Positions 26,965-36,986 of a stretch of 64,000 nt of DNA are shown in pieces. The stretch is from the NCBI GenBank assembly GCA_910583525.1, contig CAJTXL010000014.1:1-64000 (forward strand), written 5' to 3'. The position numbers and the translations under genes were made by a program. The stretch comes from an uncultured Muribaculaceae bacterium (GTDB taxonomy: Bacteria; Bacteroidota; Bacteroidia; Bacteroidales; Muribaculaceae). Numbering within the stretch: the first letter of the stretch is position 1; the number at the start of each line of letters is the position of its first letter. Under the pieces are notes generated by a model. That model was not told the DNA's origin and ran no database searches. It saw only the letters and a list, made by a program, of their open reading frames with translations.

Positions 26965-28154
26965 TTTGTGAGAGTGAAAAGCGTTATCTCAGGAGTTGCT
27001 CCTATGCGTGCCGGAATTCCGACTTCGCCGATGCCTATGTTGACATAAAGCGTGTGAGCACGGTCGGAGTCGTGGTATAGTCCGCCCCATGTCCTATAGC
27101 GGAATGCCGCCGGCGACATGCCGAACAATTCCATCTGCATTGCGTGGGTATGGCCCGACATTGTCAGCGCTATGTTTTTATCGGGAGCTTCGGCTATGTC
27201 GGCCGTCCAGTGTGCAGGGTTGTGCGACAACAGTATTTTGAAAGCAGGGTCGTCGAGGTCGCCAGGATAGGCCTTGTCGAGGTCACCGTAGACATGGAAA
27301 GGAGGGTCGCCGATATTCTCAACGCCTATAAGGACCAAAGAGTCTGTGCCGGCGTAGAATGTCTTGCTTTCGTTGTTCAGCATAGTCCAGCCCATCTGTT
27401 TCTGAAGGTTGTACAGTAGCTCCATGTTCGCGTCTTTTGCTTCGGCTGATTTCCATGCGAAATAATCGCCGTAGTCGTGGTTGCCTAATATGGAGTACAC
27501 TCCGAGTGGAGCTTTGAGGCTTGACAATGTCTTTACGAACGGAACCAGTTCGTCGGAGCGGCGGTTTACGATGTCGCCTGTGAACACTATGAGGTCGGGA
27601 TGAAGGGCGTTGACGGTCTCTACGAGCCTGTGTATGTAGGTCGTATCGGAGCCGTAGCTGCCTACGTGAAGGTCGGAGAGCTGCGCAATTGTCATGCCTT
27701 TAAAGGCGTCGGGGAGCGATGGTTCGGCTATTTCGACGTTCACTACGTCGATGCGGTATCGGTTTATGAGTGCCCCCCACCACATAAGGATGAAGGTTGC
27801 TATTGCAAGGACGATGCCCGTTTGTGCAAAGCCCCGAATTCGGTTTTTATGCCAAAGGCAGGGGATTTTGCCGAGCAGGTCGACTATGATGAACAGATAT
27901 TTTGGTATGTATATGCTGAAATAGGCATAAAGGAACCACATCAGGCTCAACAGCCCGTCGTCGGACGCCGATTTTTTCGGCCATGCAATCGCAACTATGA
28001 AAGAGAGCGTAAGGAGTTCTGAACTCCAAAGAGCTATGCGCCTCCAAAATGTCGCATGGTGGCGGCAACGCGTCCACACTGCGCGACAGATATACCAGTC
28101 GGCCAATATGCTGAGCAGCAGAATGGGTAATATTAAGACCAGAGGCAGGCGCAT
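26961..28154 (-). CDS. Membrane-anchored metallophosphoesterase
   Basis: A 397-residue protein with an N-terminal membrane region (about four hydrophobic segments in residues 1-130) and a C-terminal calcineurin-like phosphoesterase domain. All metal-binding motifs are present: QLSDLHVGSYG, FTGDIVNRRSDE, ILGNHDYGDYF, LLSHNPAHW and MSGHTHAMQ. It resembles the YkuE/YaeI group, often linked to lipid or cell-wall phosphate esters; the true substrate is unknown. Its start lies 11 bases after the acyltransferase gene, and its end overlaps tex by 4 bases. Confidence 0.92.
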   Translation of the reverse strand: MRLPLVLILPILLLSILADWYICRAVWTRCRHHATFWRRIALWSSELLTLSFIVAIAWPKKSASDDGLLSLMWFLYAYFSIYIPKYLFIIVDLLGKIPCLWHKNRIRGFAQTGIVLAIATFILMWWGALINRYRIDVVNVEIAEPSLPDAFKGMTIAQLSDLHVGSYGSDTTYIHRLVETVNALHPDLIVFTGDIVNRRSDELVPFVKTLSSLKAPLGVYSILGNHDYGDYFAWKSAEAKDANMELLYNLQKQMGWTMLNNESKTFYAGTDSLVLIGVENIGDPPFHVYGDLDKAYPGDLDDPAFKILLSHNPAHWTADIAEAPDKNIALTMSGHTHAMQMELFGMSPAAFRYRTWGGLYHDSDRAHTLYVNIGIGEVGIPARIGATPEITLFTLTK

Positions 28155-28165
28155 TTTGTACCGTT

Positions 28166-29350
28166 TTATCGGCAGGGTGATGCCTCGATTTGGTTTTTCA
28201 ACGGATTGGCGTACATCGACAGCATAGTGTGGCGCATGAATGTGCGTTCGTCGTCGTTGATATCCTCGACTTCAACTTTTGCAAGCTGGCGTTCGATGTA
28301 TTCGTCGAATGATTTCACATCGGCTTCGGTGTAGCAGTCCGAATATCGGTCGGTGCCGTTTACCTCGTCGAATGCAATGTAGTTGCACGGGAATATGCGG
28401 TATCCGCAATGGATTGCGCGGTCTATGGCTCCACATGCCGTGTGCACTACTTCGGTGCGGTCTTCGGCAGGGTTGGCGGCGAGTTCGTCGTTTATACATC
28501 TGCCCAAATGGAAATGTACACGTCCTTTTTGGCTCAACAGGCCGGTCTCCATGCTGAAAAGGTCGTCGCGCTGAGTCTTCTTGAAGTCGGGACAGCGGCG
28601 GCGCAGCAGGAACTCTCGCACTTTCAGATAGTCGTTCGGGTCGTATTCGTAGGATATCGCCACCGGCATTATGTTCAGTTCAAGGATATTCTGCTTTGTG
28701 TTTCCGTTTCCGCCGAGCGACAGCATTTTTATCACGCTTTCCTGGGTGCGGTCGTTGCTGTCTTTTGCACGTCCTTCGCGCTGCGCTATCCATATAGACT
28801 CGTGCATTTCATTGATTGTGTAATGGATGTATGACGACAGATGTTTTGCAGCCTCAAGAGCTTCGCGCACTCCGGTATCGCGTTTTACAATGAAACTGCG
28901 GTTCAGTTTTACGAGGTCGGTAATCCAGTCGAATATCAGCAGATTGTTGCCGATAGCTACTTGTGTTATCGGCAATTTTTCGCGAATGAAGCAGAGGTTG
29001 AGGAACGAGGCGTCGAGGACGATGTCGCGGTGGTTTGTGATGAATGTGTGCGGCGTGCCGGATATGTAGTTTTCTATTCCGTCCATCGATAGCCCGTGGG
29101 TGGTGCGTTCGGCGAGCATTTCGAGGAACGGCCCCATGATTTTCACTTGAAAGTCGAGCTGCGACTCTACTGTGAGCAGTTTTGCCACGAAAGCGTCGTA
29201 ATCTACGTCGGGCATCACATAACGCACCGCGTGTTCGAAGCCGGGCTCGCGGACAAGCGTCGCAATCTTTTCGCGGAATTGGTGGTCGTCGTATGGACGG
29301 ATGTCATCGAATTCGGATGTGTATATGTTGTTTTTCGTTGTTTGTGTCAT
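28166..29350 (-). CDS. 1-acyl-glycerol-3-phosphate acyltransferase-like protein
   Basis: A 394-residue membrane-associated acyltransferase of the PlsC/GPAT superfamily, with the catalytic motif NHRDIVLDAS and a later block RVHFHLGRCIND. It probably acylates a glycerol-phosphate or other lipid acceptor. I take the ATG at 29348-29350 (MTQTTKNNIYTSEFDDI), seven codons inside the longest frame, because the conserved part starts there. The alternative start at 29371 cannot be excluded. It belongs to the surA-to-folK run, 48 bases after the OstA-like gene. Confidence 0.85.
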   Translation of the reverse strand: MTQTTKNNIYTSEFDDIRPYDDHQFREKIATLVREPGFEHAVRYVMPDVDYDAFVAKLLTVESQLDFQVKIMGPFLEMLAERTTHGLSMDGIENYISGTPHTFITNHRDIVLDASFLNLCFIREKLPITQVAIGNNLLIFDWITDLVKLNRSFIVKRDTGVREALEAAKHLSSYIHYTINEMHESIWIAQREGRAKDSNDRTQESVIKMLSLGGNGNTKQNILELNIMPVAISYEYDPNDYLKVREFLLRRRCPDFKKTQRDDLFSMETGLLSQKGRVHFHLGRCINDELAANPAEDRTEVVHTACGAIDRAIHCGYRIFPCNYIAFDEVNGTDRYSDCYTEADVKSFDEYIERQLAKVEVEDINDDERTFMRHTMLSMYANPLKNQIEASPCR

Positions 29351-29398
29351 GATGTGTGGGCTTTTATGCACTCGTTAGACAAAACAAAGGGTTTGTGT

Positions 29399-31126
29399 TT
29401 AAAGTTTTTGTAAAACGGCCGGCTTTGGAATCGGGATGTCTTTTGTGCCTCGTCCGGCTTCGAGCATAAGTTCTTCCATAGCCGGAGGTATTATGAAGAT
29501 GTCTGTCGGCGAAAGCGGACGCATACCTTCGAACCATTTGAATTTTGGCAGAAAGTATATGCTTTTCTTGGCAAGGAACAATGGTGTTGCCGCACCTGTA
29601 GTCTCGGGCCAAAGTTTTATGTATTCTGTTGTGCGTCCGCGGAATGTAGCAGTCAAAAAACTGCTTTGGGCATTCACTATCTTGTTTATGGTTGAGTCGG
29701 ACTCTTCGGGGTACATGATTATTTCTACGTTGCCGTTTATGTCGAGCCTGCGCATCTCTCCGGCTACGAAATGTGCCACCATCTCTTTTCCGCTGAGCTG
29801 GTTGTAGTGGTCGCCCTCTATGGCTTGGGCGGCGAAGCCCTGGTCGGGGAGCGTGGCGCGTTCTATGGTGGAATCGTTCAGCAGCAGTTCGATTACGTTG
29901 CCGAAAATCTGCTGGTCGTCACTCCACACTACGGGGTTGATGTACATGCGCAGCGTCGAGTCGCGCTGGGTGAAACGCATGGAGTCGCACAGTCCCTGCA
30001 TGTCGCGGCGGTAAAACCTTACTCGCGGATAGACCACAGCTATGTGCGTGGTATCGATTTTGAGGTGCTCGGCAATGCCTTTGACGGTATCGGCCTTTAC
30101 CAATGTGCTGTCGAAGTCGCGGAACGACTGGATATAGCGTCCGTGTAGAAAAAGGGTGTCGCTGTCGGAATACTGCAATAGCTGCGCTCTTCCGGTGGTG
30201 AAAGAGCTGTCGGCGAGTTCGTTGTAGTATCCGTAGTTTCCGCGGATTTCGACTTTGTGTGCCGAATCGGTGAGCACCATGTTGCCGAAAGCCTCGCCGA
30301 ACCCGTCGGTGCGGTCGTAGTATATTGTGTCGGCTGTGAGGGTCTGCCCTTGTGATGTCACTATGGTCGAGCGGTCGAAAAGTGTGGTGCGGTTGTTGTC
30401 GGTGTCGTAAATGCCTAGTCTGGTGTATATGGTGCCTCGGGCATTGACTACTTCCGACGGGGCGTGGAGCTCGGCGATATGTGTGGCCGTGCTGTAATAC
30501 AATGTGTCGGAATAGATGTCGAGCGTGTCTGAACTGTTGCGAGAGTTCAGATGTACGTCGGTGTAGAAGTTTGCCTCTTTGGTAGAAGGGGCGTACTCGC
30601 CGTATCGTGACGTCAGAGTATTCGAAGGGTCGGTAAGGCTGCCGCCCACTTCGTAGTACCCCAGGTCTATGCCGAGGTCGTAGATGAAAATGTCGGTTTC
30701 GAGGGTCACGTCGCGGTTTATCAGCCTTACTTTTCGGCCGAAGTCGGCATATAGGGTGGCTATTTCGGTGTTGCCGTCGAATTGCAGTTCGTCGGCGTAT
30801 ACGAACAAGGTGTCGCCTTGTTCCATGCTGACATTGCCGAAGGCATCCATAGATTCCGATTCGGCATAATAGTGTGCGCTGTCGCAGCGCATTATCATCG
30901 GGCCTTTGGTGAACACCACATCGCCGACAAGCACCATGAAAGAGTCTTCGGGATGCTTGGTGAGCATGTCGGCACGTTCAAGGAACACGCGGTTGCCGGC
31001 CGAACGGTCGGCCGACGGTATCATGGGGCGTATGTCGGGCGCCGCCGGACGCTGTGAAACCGCCCACGCCACCAAAGCAGGCAGCGCGAGCATGAGCATG
31101 ACTATGAAAAATGAACCCTTGCGCAT
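29399..31126 (-). CDS. OstA/LptA-like envelope protein
   Basis: A 575-residue secreted protein with a signal peptide (about residues 1-23) and a long array of beta strands typical of the LptA/OstA fold (for example FTKGPMIMRCDSAHYYAESE, then VTLETDIFIYDLGIDLGYYE). In Bacteroidetes these OstA-like proteins are thought to take part in LPS transport across the periplasm. It sits directly downstream of a SurA-type chaperone gene (45 bases), a grouping that fits outer-membrane assembly. The C-terminus is unrelated to LptD's barrel. Confidence 0.85.
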   Translation of the reverse strand: MRKGSFFIVMLMLALPALVAWAVSQRPAAPDIRPMIPSADRSAGNRVFLERADMLTKHPEDSFMVLVGDVVFTKGPMIMRCDSAHYYAESESMDAFGNVSMEQGDTLFVYADELQFDGNTEIATLYADFGRKVRLINRDVTLETDIFIYDLGIDLGYYEVGGSLTDPSNTLTSRYGEYAPSTKEANFYTDVHLNSRNSSDTLDIYSDTLYYSTATHIAELHAPSEVVNARGTIYTRLGIYDTDNNRTTLFDRSTIVTSQGQTLTADTIYYDRTDGFGEAFGNMVLTDSAHKVEIRGNYGYYNELADSSFTTGRAQLLQYSDSDTLFLHGRYIQSFRDFDSTLVKADTVKGIAEHLKIDTTHIAVVYPRVRFYRRDMQGLCDSMRFTQRDSTLRMYINPVVWSDDQQIFGNVIELLLNDSTIERATLPDQGFAAQAIEGDHYNQLSGKEMVAHFVAGEMRRLDINGNVEIIMYPEESDSTINKIVNAQSSFLTATFRGRTTEYIKLWPETTGAATPLFLAKKSIYFLPKFKWFEGMRPLSPTDIFIIPPAMEELMLEAGRGTKDIPIPKPAVLQKL

Positions 31127-31171
31127 TGTCGAGTACCTTGTTCCGTTGAGGCGGAGCTGTCTGTGCGCAGT

Positions 31172-32533
31172 TTATTTTGTTCTTATCCAGCCGTCGTGCC
31201 GGAAGTCACATCCGCGCCATCCGTCTTCGATACGGACGTATGTCTCGCGTATTTTTTTCTGTAGCCATTTGTCCACTATTTCTTGCCGACGGGCGTTTTC
31301 ATACAAATCCTTGATGGTCTGGTAGTCGTCGGCTAGGTTGGCGGTATGTGCGTCGAGGCGTTTTGACAGGCGCACTATCGCTACTATTTCGCGGTCGCGT
31401 TTTGGGTCACGCATGATGAACGGTTTCGATATTTCGCCGGGTTGCATGCCGGCTACGGCTTTGGCTATCTCCTGCGGCAGCTCCGACATCTCGAAACGTG
31501 TGTTGCCTGTGTTGGGGTTCACCATCACACCATTGCTCATGCGGGTGTCTTTGTCCTGCGATATGTAGCGGACTGCGTCTTCGAAGCTTATTTTTTTGTT
31601 GTCGACGATGTCGGCTCGTATACTGTCGAGGCGCGTTATGGCTTCCGTGAGGTCTTTTTCGGCCACTTTGGGCTTGAGGAGTATGTGGCGAGTGTTGATG
31701 CGGTCGCCGCGTTTCTCGATGAGCTGTATGATGTGGAAGCCGTATTCTGTCTCAACGATTTTCGACACTTTTTTCGGGTCGTTCAGGTTGAATGCCACGG
31801 CTGCGAACTCGGGCACAAGCTGTCCTCGGCCCATGAAGCCAAGTTCTCCACCGCGTACGCTTGACCCGTCTTCCGAATACAATATCGCGAGTGTCGAGAA
31901 ATCGCTTTCGCCGCGTGTCACGCGGTCGGCATAGTCGCGCAGGCGTGCCTTCACATCGTCTATTTCCTGACGGGGTATCACCGGGTTCAAAGTAAGAAGC
32001 TGAACTTCTACCTGCAGAGGTATGAAAGGTATGCTGTCGGCAGGCAGTTCGGCGAAATAACGGCGCACGTCAGACGGCGTTACCTTGATGTCTTTTGTGA
32101 GGTTGCTGCGCACCTGTTGCACCCTTGCGCGGTTGCGCATGTTGGTGGCATAATATTCGCGTATGTCGGTGAAGGGCTTGCGGAAGTATTGCTCCACCTT
32201 CTCGCGAGAGCCGAGGTTTGTTATCAGAAAGTTCATCTGAGCATCGACCTGCATCTGCACCATCGACTCCTGCACCTCAACGGTGTCGAGTTCGGCCTGA
32301 TGGAGAAACAGCCTCTCGATGGCAATCTGCTCGGGAATGTAGCAGTAAGGGTCGCCCGGTATCGGGGTGCGGTCGGTCTGCATGTCCTGATATGTCTGCT
32401 CGATTTCCGATTTGTAGATTGGCTCGTCGCCAATCATCCAGGCCACTTCTTCGATGACGTTTCCGGGAGTCGCCGCATAAAGGCATGCCGCCAACGAAAC
32501 CGCTATGCCTGCGAATATGTGTTTTTTGTTCAT
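31172..32533 (-). CDS. surA: SurA-like periplasmic peptidyl-prolyl isomerase
   Basis: A periplasmic chaperone/isomerase (453 residues) for outer-membrane proteins. A signal peptide (about residues 1-21) precedes a SurA N-terminal chaperone domain (about 28-175). A clear parvulin domain follows (about 177-290; RGGELGFMGRGQLVPEFAAV, EYGFHIIQLIEKRGD), then a second degenerate one (about 290-400) and a C-terminal helix. The arrangement matches E. coli SurA, with 25 or so extra residues. It is the first gene of a six-gene minus-strand run ending in folK. A TACCTTTG box lies 28 bases upstream. Confidence 0.9.
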   Translation of the reverse strand: MNKKHIFAGIAVSLAACLYAATPGNVIEEVAWMIGDEPIYKSEIEQTYQDMQTDRTPIPGDPYCYIPEQIAIERLFLHQAELDTVEVQESMVQMQVDAQMNFLITNLGSREKVEQYFRKPFTDIREYYATNMRNRARVQQVRSNLTKDIKVTPSDVRRYFAELPADSIPFIPLQVEVQLLTLNPVIPRQEIDDVKARLRDYADRVTRGESDFSTLAILYSEDGSSVRGGELGFMGRGQLVPEFAAVAFNLNDPKKVSKIVETEYGFHIIQLIEKRGDRINTRHILLKPKVAEKDLTEAITRLDSIRADIVDNKKISFEDAVRYISQDKDTRMSNGVMVNPNTGNTRFEMSELPQEIAKAVAGMQPGEISKPFIMRDPKRDREIVAIVRLSKRLDAHTANLADDYQTIKDLYENARRQEIVDKWLQKKIRETYVRIEDGWRGCDFRHDGWIRTK

Positions 32534-32560
32534 TTGGTGCGCTTTGAGCTATATTATTCG

Positions 32561-32568
32561 CAAAGGTA
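32561..32568 (-). promoter_or_regulatory. -7 promoter box of the surA operon (TACCTTTG)
   Basis: It matches TAnnTTTG on the minus strand, 27 bases before the ATG at 32533, and faces away from the gyrB promoter at 32648-32679. I see no good -33 TTTG. Confidence 0.55.
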
Positions 32569-32647
32569 AGCCATTTTTTGCAATCGGCCTTAATTGTTAA
32601 AGTTTTTTATCACTTCCGGCTACCGGCCAAAGCGGCTCTGATGTTTT

Positions 32648-32679
32648 TTTGCCGATGTCGAAAAAAAACACTACCTTTG
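32648..32679 (+). promoter_or_regulatory. gyrB promoter (TTTG, 20 bases, TACCTTTG)
   Basis: -33 TTTG (32648-32651) and -7 TACCTTTG (32672-32679) are exactly 20 bases apart, with a leader of about 40 bases before the ATG at 32725. Confidence 0.8.
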
Positions 32680-32724
32680 TATGCTAAATCAAGAAAGAAG
32701 AACTTCTGAACAATAATTTGCAAC

Positions 32725-34656
32725 ATGTCAGAAAAACAAGAGGAATACAGCGCCAGTAACATCCAGGTGCTTGAAGGCCTTGAGGCCGTGCGCAAGCGTC
32801 CTGCGATGTATATAGGCGACATATCCGAGAAAGGACTTCATCACCTCGTGTATGAGGTGGTGGACAACTCCATCGACGAAGCCCTGGCAGGCTATGCCAA
32901 AGAAATCAATGTCACCATCAATCCCGACAACTCAATAACGGTCGAAGACGACGGCCGTGGAATCCCCGTCGACATGCACGAGAAAGAGCACAAAAGCGCG
33001 CTCGAAGTGGTGCTTACCGTGCTTCATGCAGGCGGTAAGTTCGACAAAGGTTCATACAAGGTGTCGGGCGGCCTCCATGGCGTGGGCGTGTCGTGCGTAA
33101 ATGCGCTGTCGACATATCTGCGTGCCGAAGTGCGCCGAAACGGGAAAGTATATGCGCAGGAGTACAGCTGCGGCAAGCCGACGACAGGCCTCGAGATAGT
33201 AGGTGAAAGCGACACCACCGGTACTACGGTGACCTTCAAGCCAGACGACACTATCTTTACCACAACGGTCTACGACTATGCCACGCTTGCCAACCGTCTG
33301 CGAGACCTCGCTTTCCTTAACGCCGGCATAACACTTCATCTTACCGACAAACGCCAGCTCGACGCCGAAGGAAAGCATCGCAAGGAGACTTTCTATAGCC
33401 GTGAGGGCCTGCGTGAGTTTGTGCAGTATATCGACGCCAACAAAGAATCGCTCATCAACGATGTCATCGACCTGAATACCGAGCGTGCCGGCATTCCTAT
33501 CGAGGTGGCATTCACCTACAACACCACTTCGAACGAGAATATCTACTCGTTCGTCAACAACATCAACACCATAGAAGGCGGTACCCACCTCACCGGTTTC
33601 CGCCGTGGCCTGACATCGACCCTCAAAAAGTATGCCGAAGACAACAATCTTCTCAAAAACGCAAAAGTCGAGATAGCGAGCGATGACTTTCGCGACGGCC
33701 TTACGGCTGTGATTTCGGTAAAAGTCATGGAGCCGCAGTTCGAAGGTCAGACCAAGACCAAACTCGGCAACAACGAAGTGATGGGCGCCGTGCAGGTAGC
33801 CGTGAGCGAAGCCCTCGGCAACTACCTCGAAGAACACCCGGCGCAGGCCAAGGTGATAGTAGAGAAGGTGATACTCGCTGCCCGTGCGCGTACCGCCGCT
33901 CTCCGCGCCCGTCAGGAAGTGATGCGCAAGACGCCGCTCGTAGGCGGCGGTCTCCCCGGCAAACTCACCGACTGCTCAAGCCGTACGGCCGAAGACTGCG
34001 AAATATTCCTTGTCGAAGGAGACTCGGCAGGCGGCACTGCCAAGCAGGCGCGTGACCGTCGTTTCCAGGCCGTGCTTCCGCTCCGCGGTAAAATACTCAA
34101 TGTCGAAAAGGCTCTTGAACATCGTGTATTCGACAATCAGGAAATCGCGAGCCTGTTCCGTGCGCTTCGTGTTACCATCGGTACCGAAGAAGACCCCAAG
34201 GCCCCGAACCTATCCAAACTGGCATACCACAAAGTAATTATCATGACCGATGCCGATGTCGACGGCGCCCATATAGCGACTCTGCTTATGACTTTCTTTT
34301 TCCGCCGCATGCGTCCGCTCATCGAGCAGGGCTACCTCTTCCTTGCGTCGCCCCCACTGTACAAATGCAAGATGGGCAAGGTCGAAGAATATTGCTGGAA
34401 CGATATGCAGGTGCAGCAATTTATAGCGAAATACGGCGAACGCACATCGATACAGCGATATAAAGGTTTGGGCGAGATGTCCGACGAAGAACTCCGCAAC
34501 ACAACCATGTCGCCCGAGCACAGGATACTCAAACAGGTCAATATCAGCGATGCCGCCGAGGCCGACCGTATTTTCTCGATGCTTATGGGCGAAGACGTGG
34601 CCCCTCGCCGCGATTTCATCGAAGCGAACGCCACCTATGCCAATATCGACGCGTAA
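32725..34656 (+). CDS. gyrB: DNA gyrase subunit B
   Basis: ATPase subunit of DNA gyrase (643 residues). The GHKL ATPase motifs are VVDNSIDEALAGYAKEI, EDDGRGIPVDMHEKE and GGLHGVGVSCVNALS. The TOPRIM motifs are EGDSAGGTAKQARDRRFQAV and MTDADVDGAHIATL. The C-terminal tail binds GyrA (YKGLGEMSDEELRNTTM). The short length, without the 170-residue insert of proteobacterial GyrB, is normal for Bacteroidetes. ParE was considered, but the sequence and length fit GyrB. It has its own promoter and terminator. Confidence 0.96.
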   Translation: MSEKQEEYSASNIQVLEGLEAVRKRPAMYIGDISEKGLHHLVYEVVDNSIDEALAGYAKEINVTINPDNSITVEDDGRGIPVDMHEKEHKSALEVVLTVLHAGGKFDKGSYKVSGGLHGVGVSCVNALSTYLRAEVRRNGKVYAQEYSCGKPTTGLEIVGESDTTGTTVTFKPDDTIFTTTVYDYATLANRLRDLAFLNAGITLHLTDKRQLDAEGKHRKETFYSREGLREFVQYIDANKESLINDVIDLNTERAGIPIEVAFTYNTTSNENIYSFVNNINTIEGGTHLTGFRRGLTSTLKKYAEDNNLLKNAKVEIASDDFRDGLTAVISVKVMEPQFEGQTKTKLGNNEVMGAVQVAVSEALGNYLEEHPAQAKVIVEKVILAARARTAALRARQEVMRKTPLVGGGLPGKLTDCSSRTAEDCEIFLVEGDSAGGTAKQARDRRFQAVLPLRGKILNVEKALEHRVFDNQEIASLFRALRVTIGTEEDPKAPNLSKLAYHKVIIMTDADVDGAHIATLLMTFFFRRMRPLIEQGYLFLASPPLYKCKMGKVEEYCWNDMQVQQFIAKYGERTSIQRYKGLGEMSDEELRNTTMSPEHRILKQVNISDAAEADRIFSMLMGEDVAPRRDFIEANATYANIDA

Positions 34657-34670
34657 TCCAACTCTATAGG

Positions 34671-34722
34671 CACCCCGGATGTTACTATCAGTATAAGTAA
34701 CACCGGGGTGTTCCCCTTTTTT
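34671..34722 (+). terminator. gyrB terminator
   Basis: CACCCCGG, a bulged A and TGTTACT (34671-34686) pair with AGTAACACCGGGGTG (34696-34710), and a T run follows at 34717-34722. It sits 15 bases after the stop of gyrB. Confidence 0.8.
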
Positions 34723-34748
34723 CAAGAACACGTTTTCAACCGATTGCC

Positions 34749-36986
34749 ATGCCAAAGCCAAGCAAGACACGAAAGGTCGCAGCAATGTTGCAGGCCGAAG
34801 TCGACCAATATATAGCCCGTCACGGCTCTTCTACGTTCAATTACAAACAGGTGTGCCATGCCATAGGGCACGAAAGCCCTGCGTCGCAGCGCACGGTGGC
34901 CCTTTATCTTGCCGAGCTTGCTTTCGACGGCGTCATCATAGAGACCGCCCCCGGGCTCTATAAGGCTCCTACGCGTACGGTGAAGGCTCAGGGGGTGTTC
35001 GTGCGCCGTTCAAACGGGAAAAACAGCGTAATAACCGATAACGACGGCGAAGAGATATTCATTGCCGAGCGAAACTCGATGCACGCTCTCAACGGCGACC
35101 GTGTCGAAATCACAATTGCCGCACGCGTCAAAGGCCGTGAAGCCGAAGCTGAGGTCACAGACATAATAGAAAAGAAAGAGCAGACTTTCATCGGCACGCT
35201 GAAGGTCGACAAATATTTTGCGTATCTTCTCACCGATTCCAAGTTCCTTGCCACCGACATCTTCATTCCGCGTGCAAAGCTTCATGGCGGAAAGACCGGC
35301 GACAAAGCCATAGTGAGGATTACGCACTGGCCCGAAGATGCAAAAAATCCGCAGGGCGAGGTTGTCGACATCCTCGGCGTAGCGGGAGAGAACACTACCG
35401 AGCAGCATGCCATTCTTGCCGAATTCGGTCTGCCGTACCGCTACCCCGAAGCGGTGGAAAAAGCCGCCGACGCCATCGGGGCCGGCATTACCGACGAGGT
35501 GGTGGCCGCGCGCGAGGATTTGCGCGATGTGACTACTTTCACCATCGACCCCCGTGATGCGAAAGACTTCGATGATGCCCTATCGATACGTAAACTGCCT
35601 GGCGGCAACTATGAAGTCGGAGTGCATATCGCCGATGTGACCCATTATGTCAAACCCGGCTCAATCATCGACCGCGAGGCCGAGAAACGCGCTACAAGCG
35701 TTTATCTTGTAGACCGGGTTGTGCCCATGTTGCCCGAGCATCTGTCGAACGGCATCTGTTCGCTTCGTCCCGATGAAGACAAACTTACGTTTTCGGCAAT
35801 ATTCGAGATGACACCCGAGGCCAAAGTCGTAAAATCCCGTATATGCCGTACGGTGACACGCAGCAACCGTCGCTTTACCTACGAAGAGGCTCAGGACGTC
35901 ATTGAGACCGGAAAGGGTGACTTTGCCGACGAAATCCTCACTCTTGACAAGCTTGCAAAACAGCTCCGTAAGGCGCGTTACGACAACGGGTCGGTCGATT
36001 TCGACCGTGTCGAAGTACGTTTCGACACAGACGAGAACGGACACCCGACATCGGTGTTCTTCAAAGAATCGAAAGACGCCAACAAGCTTATCGAGGAGTT
36101 CATGCTCCTTGCAAACCGCACGGTAGCCGCCGCCATTGGCGTGGTGCCCAAACGTAAGAAGCCGAAAGCTTTTGTCTACCGTGTGCATGACTCGCCCGAT
36201 GCCGAGCGCCTTGAGAACCTTGCAGAACTGGCGCGCGCTTTCGGCTTCAAAATCAAGACAAAAGGTACACCGGCCGATATAAACCGCTCTATCAACAAGA
36301 TGCTTGTCGATGTCAAAGGCCGCGGCGAAGAGAATTTCCTTTCGACATTGGCGATACGCTCTATGGCAAAAGCCATATACACGACCACCAACATCGGCCA
36401 CTACGGTCTCGGCTTTGAGTACTATACCCACTTCACGTCGCCCATCCGCCGCTATCCTGATATGATGGTGCACCGGCTTCTCGAGCGCTATCTTGCCGGA
36501 GGCCGCAGCGTAAATCTCGAAAAGCTTGAAGAGGAGTGCAAGCACTCGTCTGACATGGAACAGCTTGCCGCCAACGCCGAGCGCGCATCGATAAAATACA
36601 AGCAGGTCGAATATATGGGCGACCATCTCGGCGAAGTATACAAGGGCATTATTTCGGGCGTCACCGAGTGGGGTCTGTATGTGGAGCTCGACGACAACAA
36701 ATGCGAGGGTCTTGTGCCCATGCGCGACCTTGCCGACGACTACTACGACTTCGATGCCAAGAACTATTGCCTTATTGGCCGCAAATATAATAACCGCTAC
36801 CGCCTCGGCGACCCTGTTCAGGTGCAGGTGGCGCGTGCCGACCTCCAGAAGAAACAGCTCGACTTTGTGATTGTCGACGAGAAACATCCGGCACGGTCTC
36901 TCGATGCTCTTGCAGCGCCCAAGCCCGGTGCGAGGCCGAGAACAGTAGAGAAACCCGGCAAGAAAAAACGTAAAGGCAGACGGTAA
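34749..36986 (+). CDS. rnr: Ribonuclease R
   Basis: A processive 3'-5' exoribonuclease (745 residues) that degrades structured RNA. It has N-terminal winged-helix and cold-shock domains (about residues 1-225). The RNB catalytic domain follows, with the metal-binding TIDPRDAKDFDDALSIR and the motif HFTSPIRRYPDMMVHRLLER. An S1 domain comes next (GVTEWGLYVELDDNKCEGLV), then a Lys/Arg-rich tail ending KKKRKGRR, which fits RNA binding. Its stop codon shares one base with the folB start (TAATG), so the two are coupled. Confidence 0.96.
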   Translation: MPKPSKTRKVAAMLQAEVDQYIARHGSSTFNYKQVCHAIGHESPASQRTVALYLAELAFDGVIIETAPGLYKAPTRTVKAQGVFVRRSNGKNSVITDNDGEEIFIAERNSMHALNGDRVEITIAARVKGREAEAEVTDIIEKKEQTFIGTLKVDKYFAYLLTDSKFLATDIFIPRAKLHGGKTGDKAIVRITHWPEDAKNPQGEVVDILGVAGENTTEQHAILAEFGLPYRYPEAVEKAADAIGAGITDEVVAAREDLRDVTTFTIDPRDAKDFDDALSIRKLPGGNYEVGVHIADVTHYVKPGSIIDREAEKRATSVYLVDRVVPMLPEHLSNGICSLRPDEDKLTFSAIFEMTPEAKVVKSRICRTVTRSNRRFTYEEAQDVIETGKGDFADEILTLDKLAKQLRKARYDNGSVDFDRVEVRFDTDENGHPTSVFFKESKDANKLIEEFMLLANRTVAAAIGVVPKRKKPKAFVYRVHDSPDAERLENLAELARAFGFKIKTKGTPADINRSINKMLVDVKGRGEENFLSTLAIRSMAKAIYTTTNIGHYGLGFEYYTHFTSPIRRYPDMMVHRLLERYLAGGRSVNLEKLEEECKHSSDMEQLAANAERASIKYKQVEYMGDHLGEVYKGIISGVTEWGLYVELDDNKCEGLVPMRDLADDYYDFDAKNYCLIGRKYNNRYRLGDPVQVQVARADLQKKQLDFVIVDEKHPARSLDALAAPKPGARPRTVEKPGKKKRKGRR

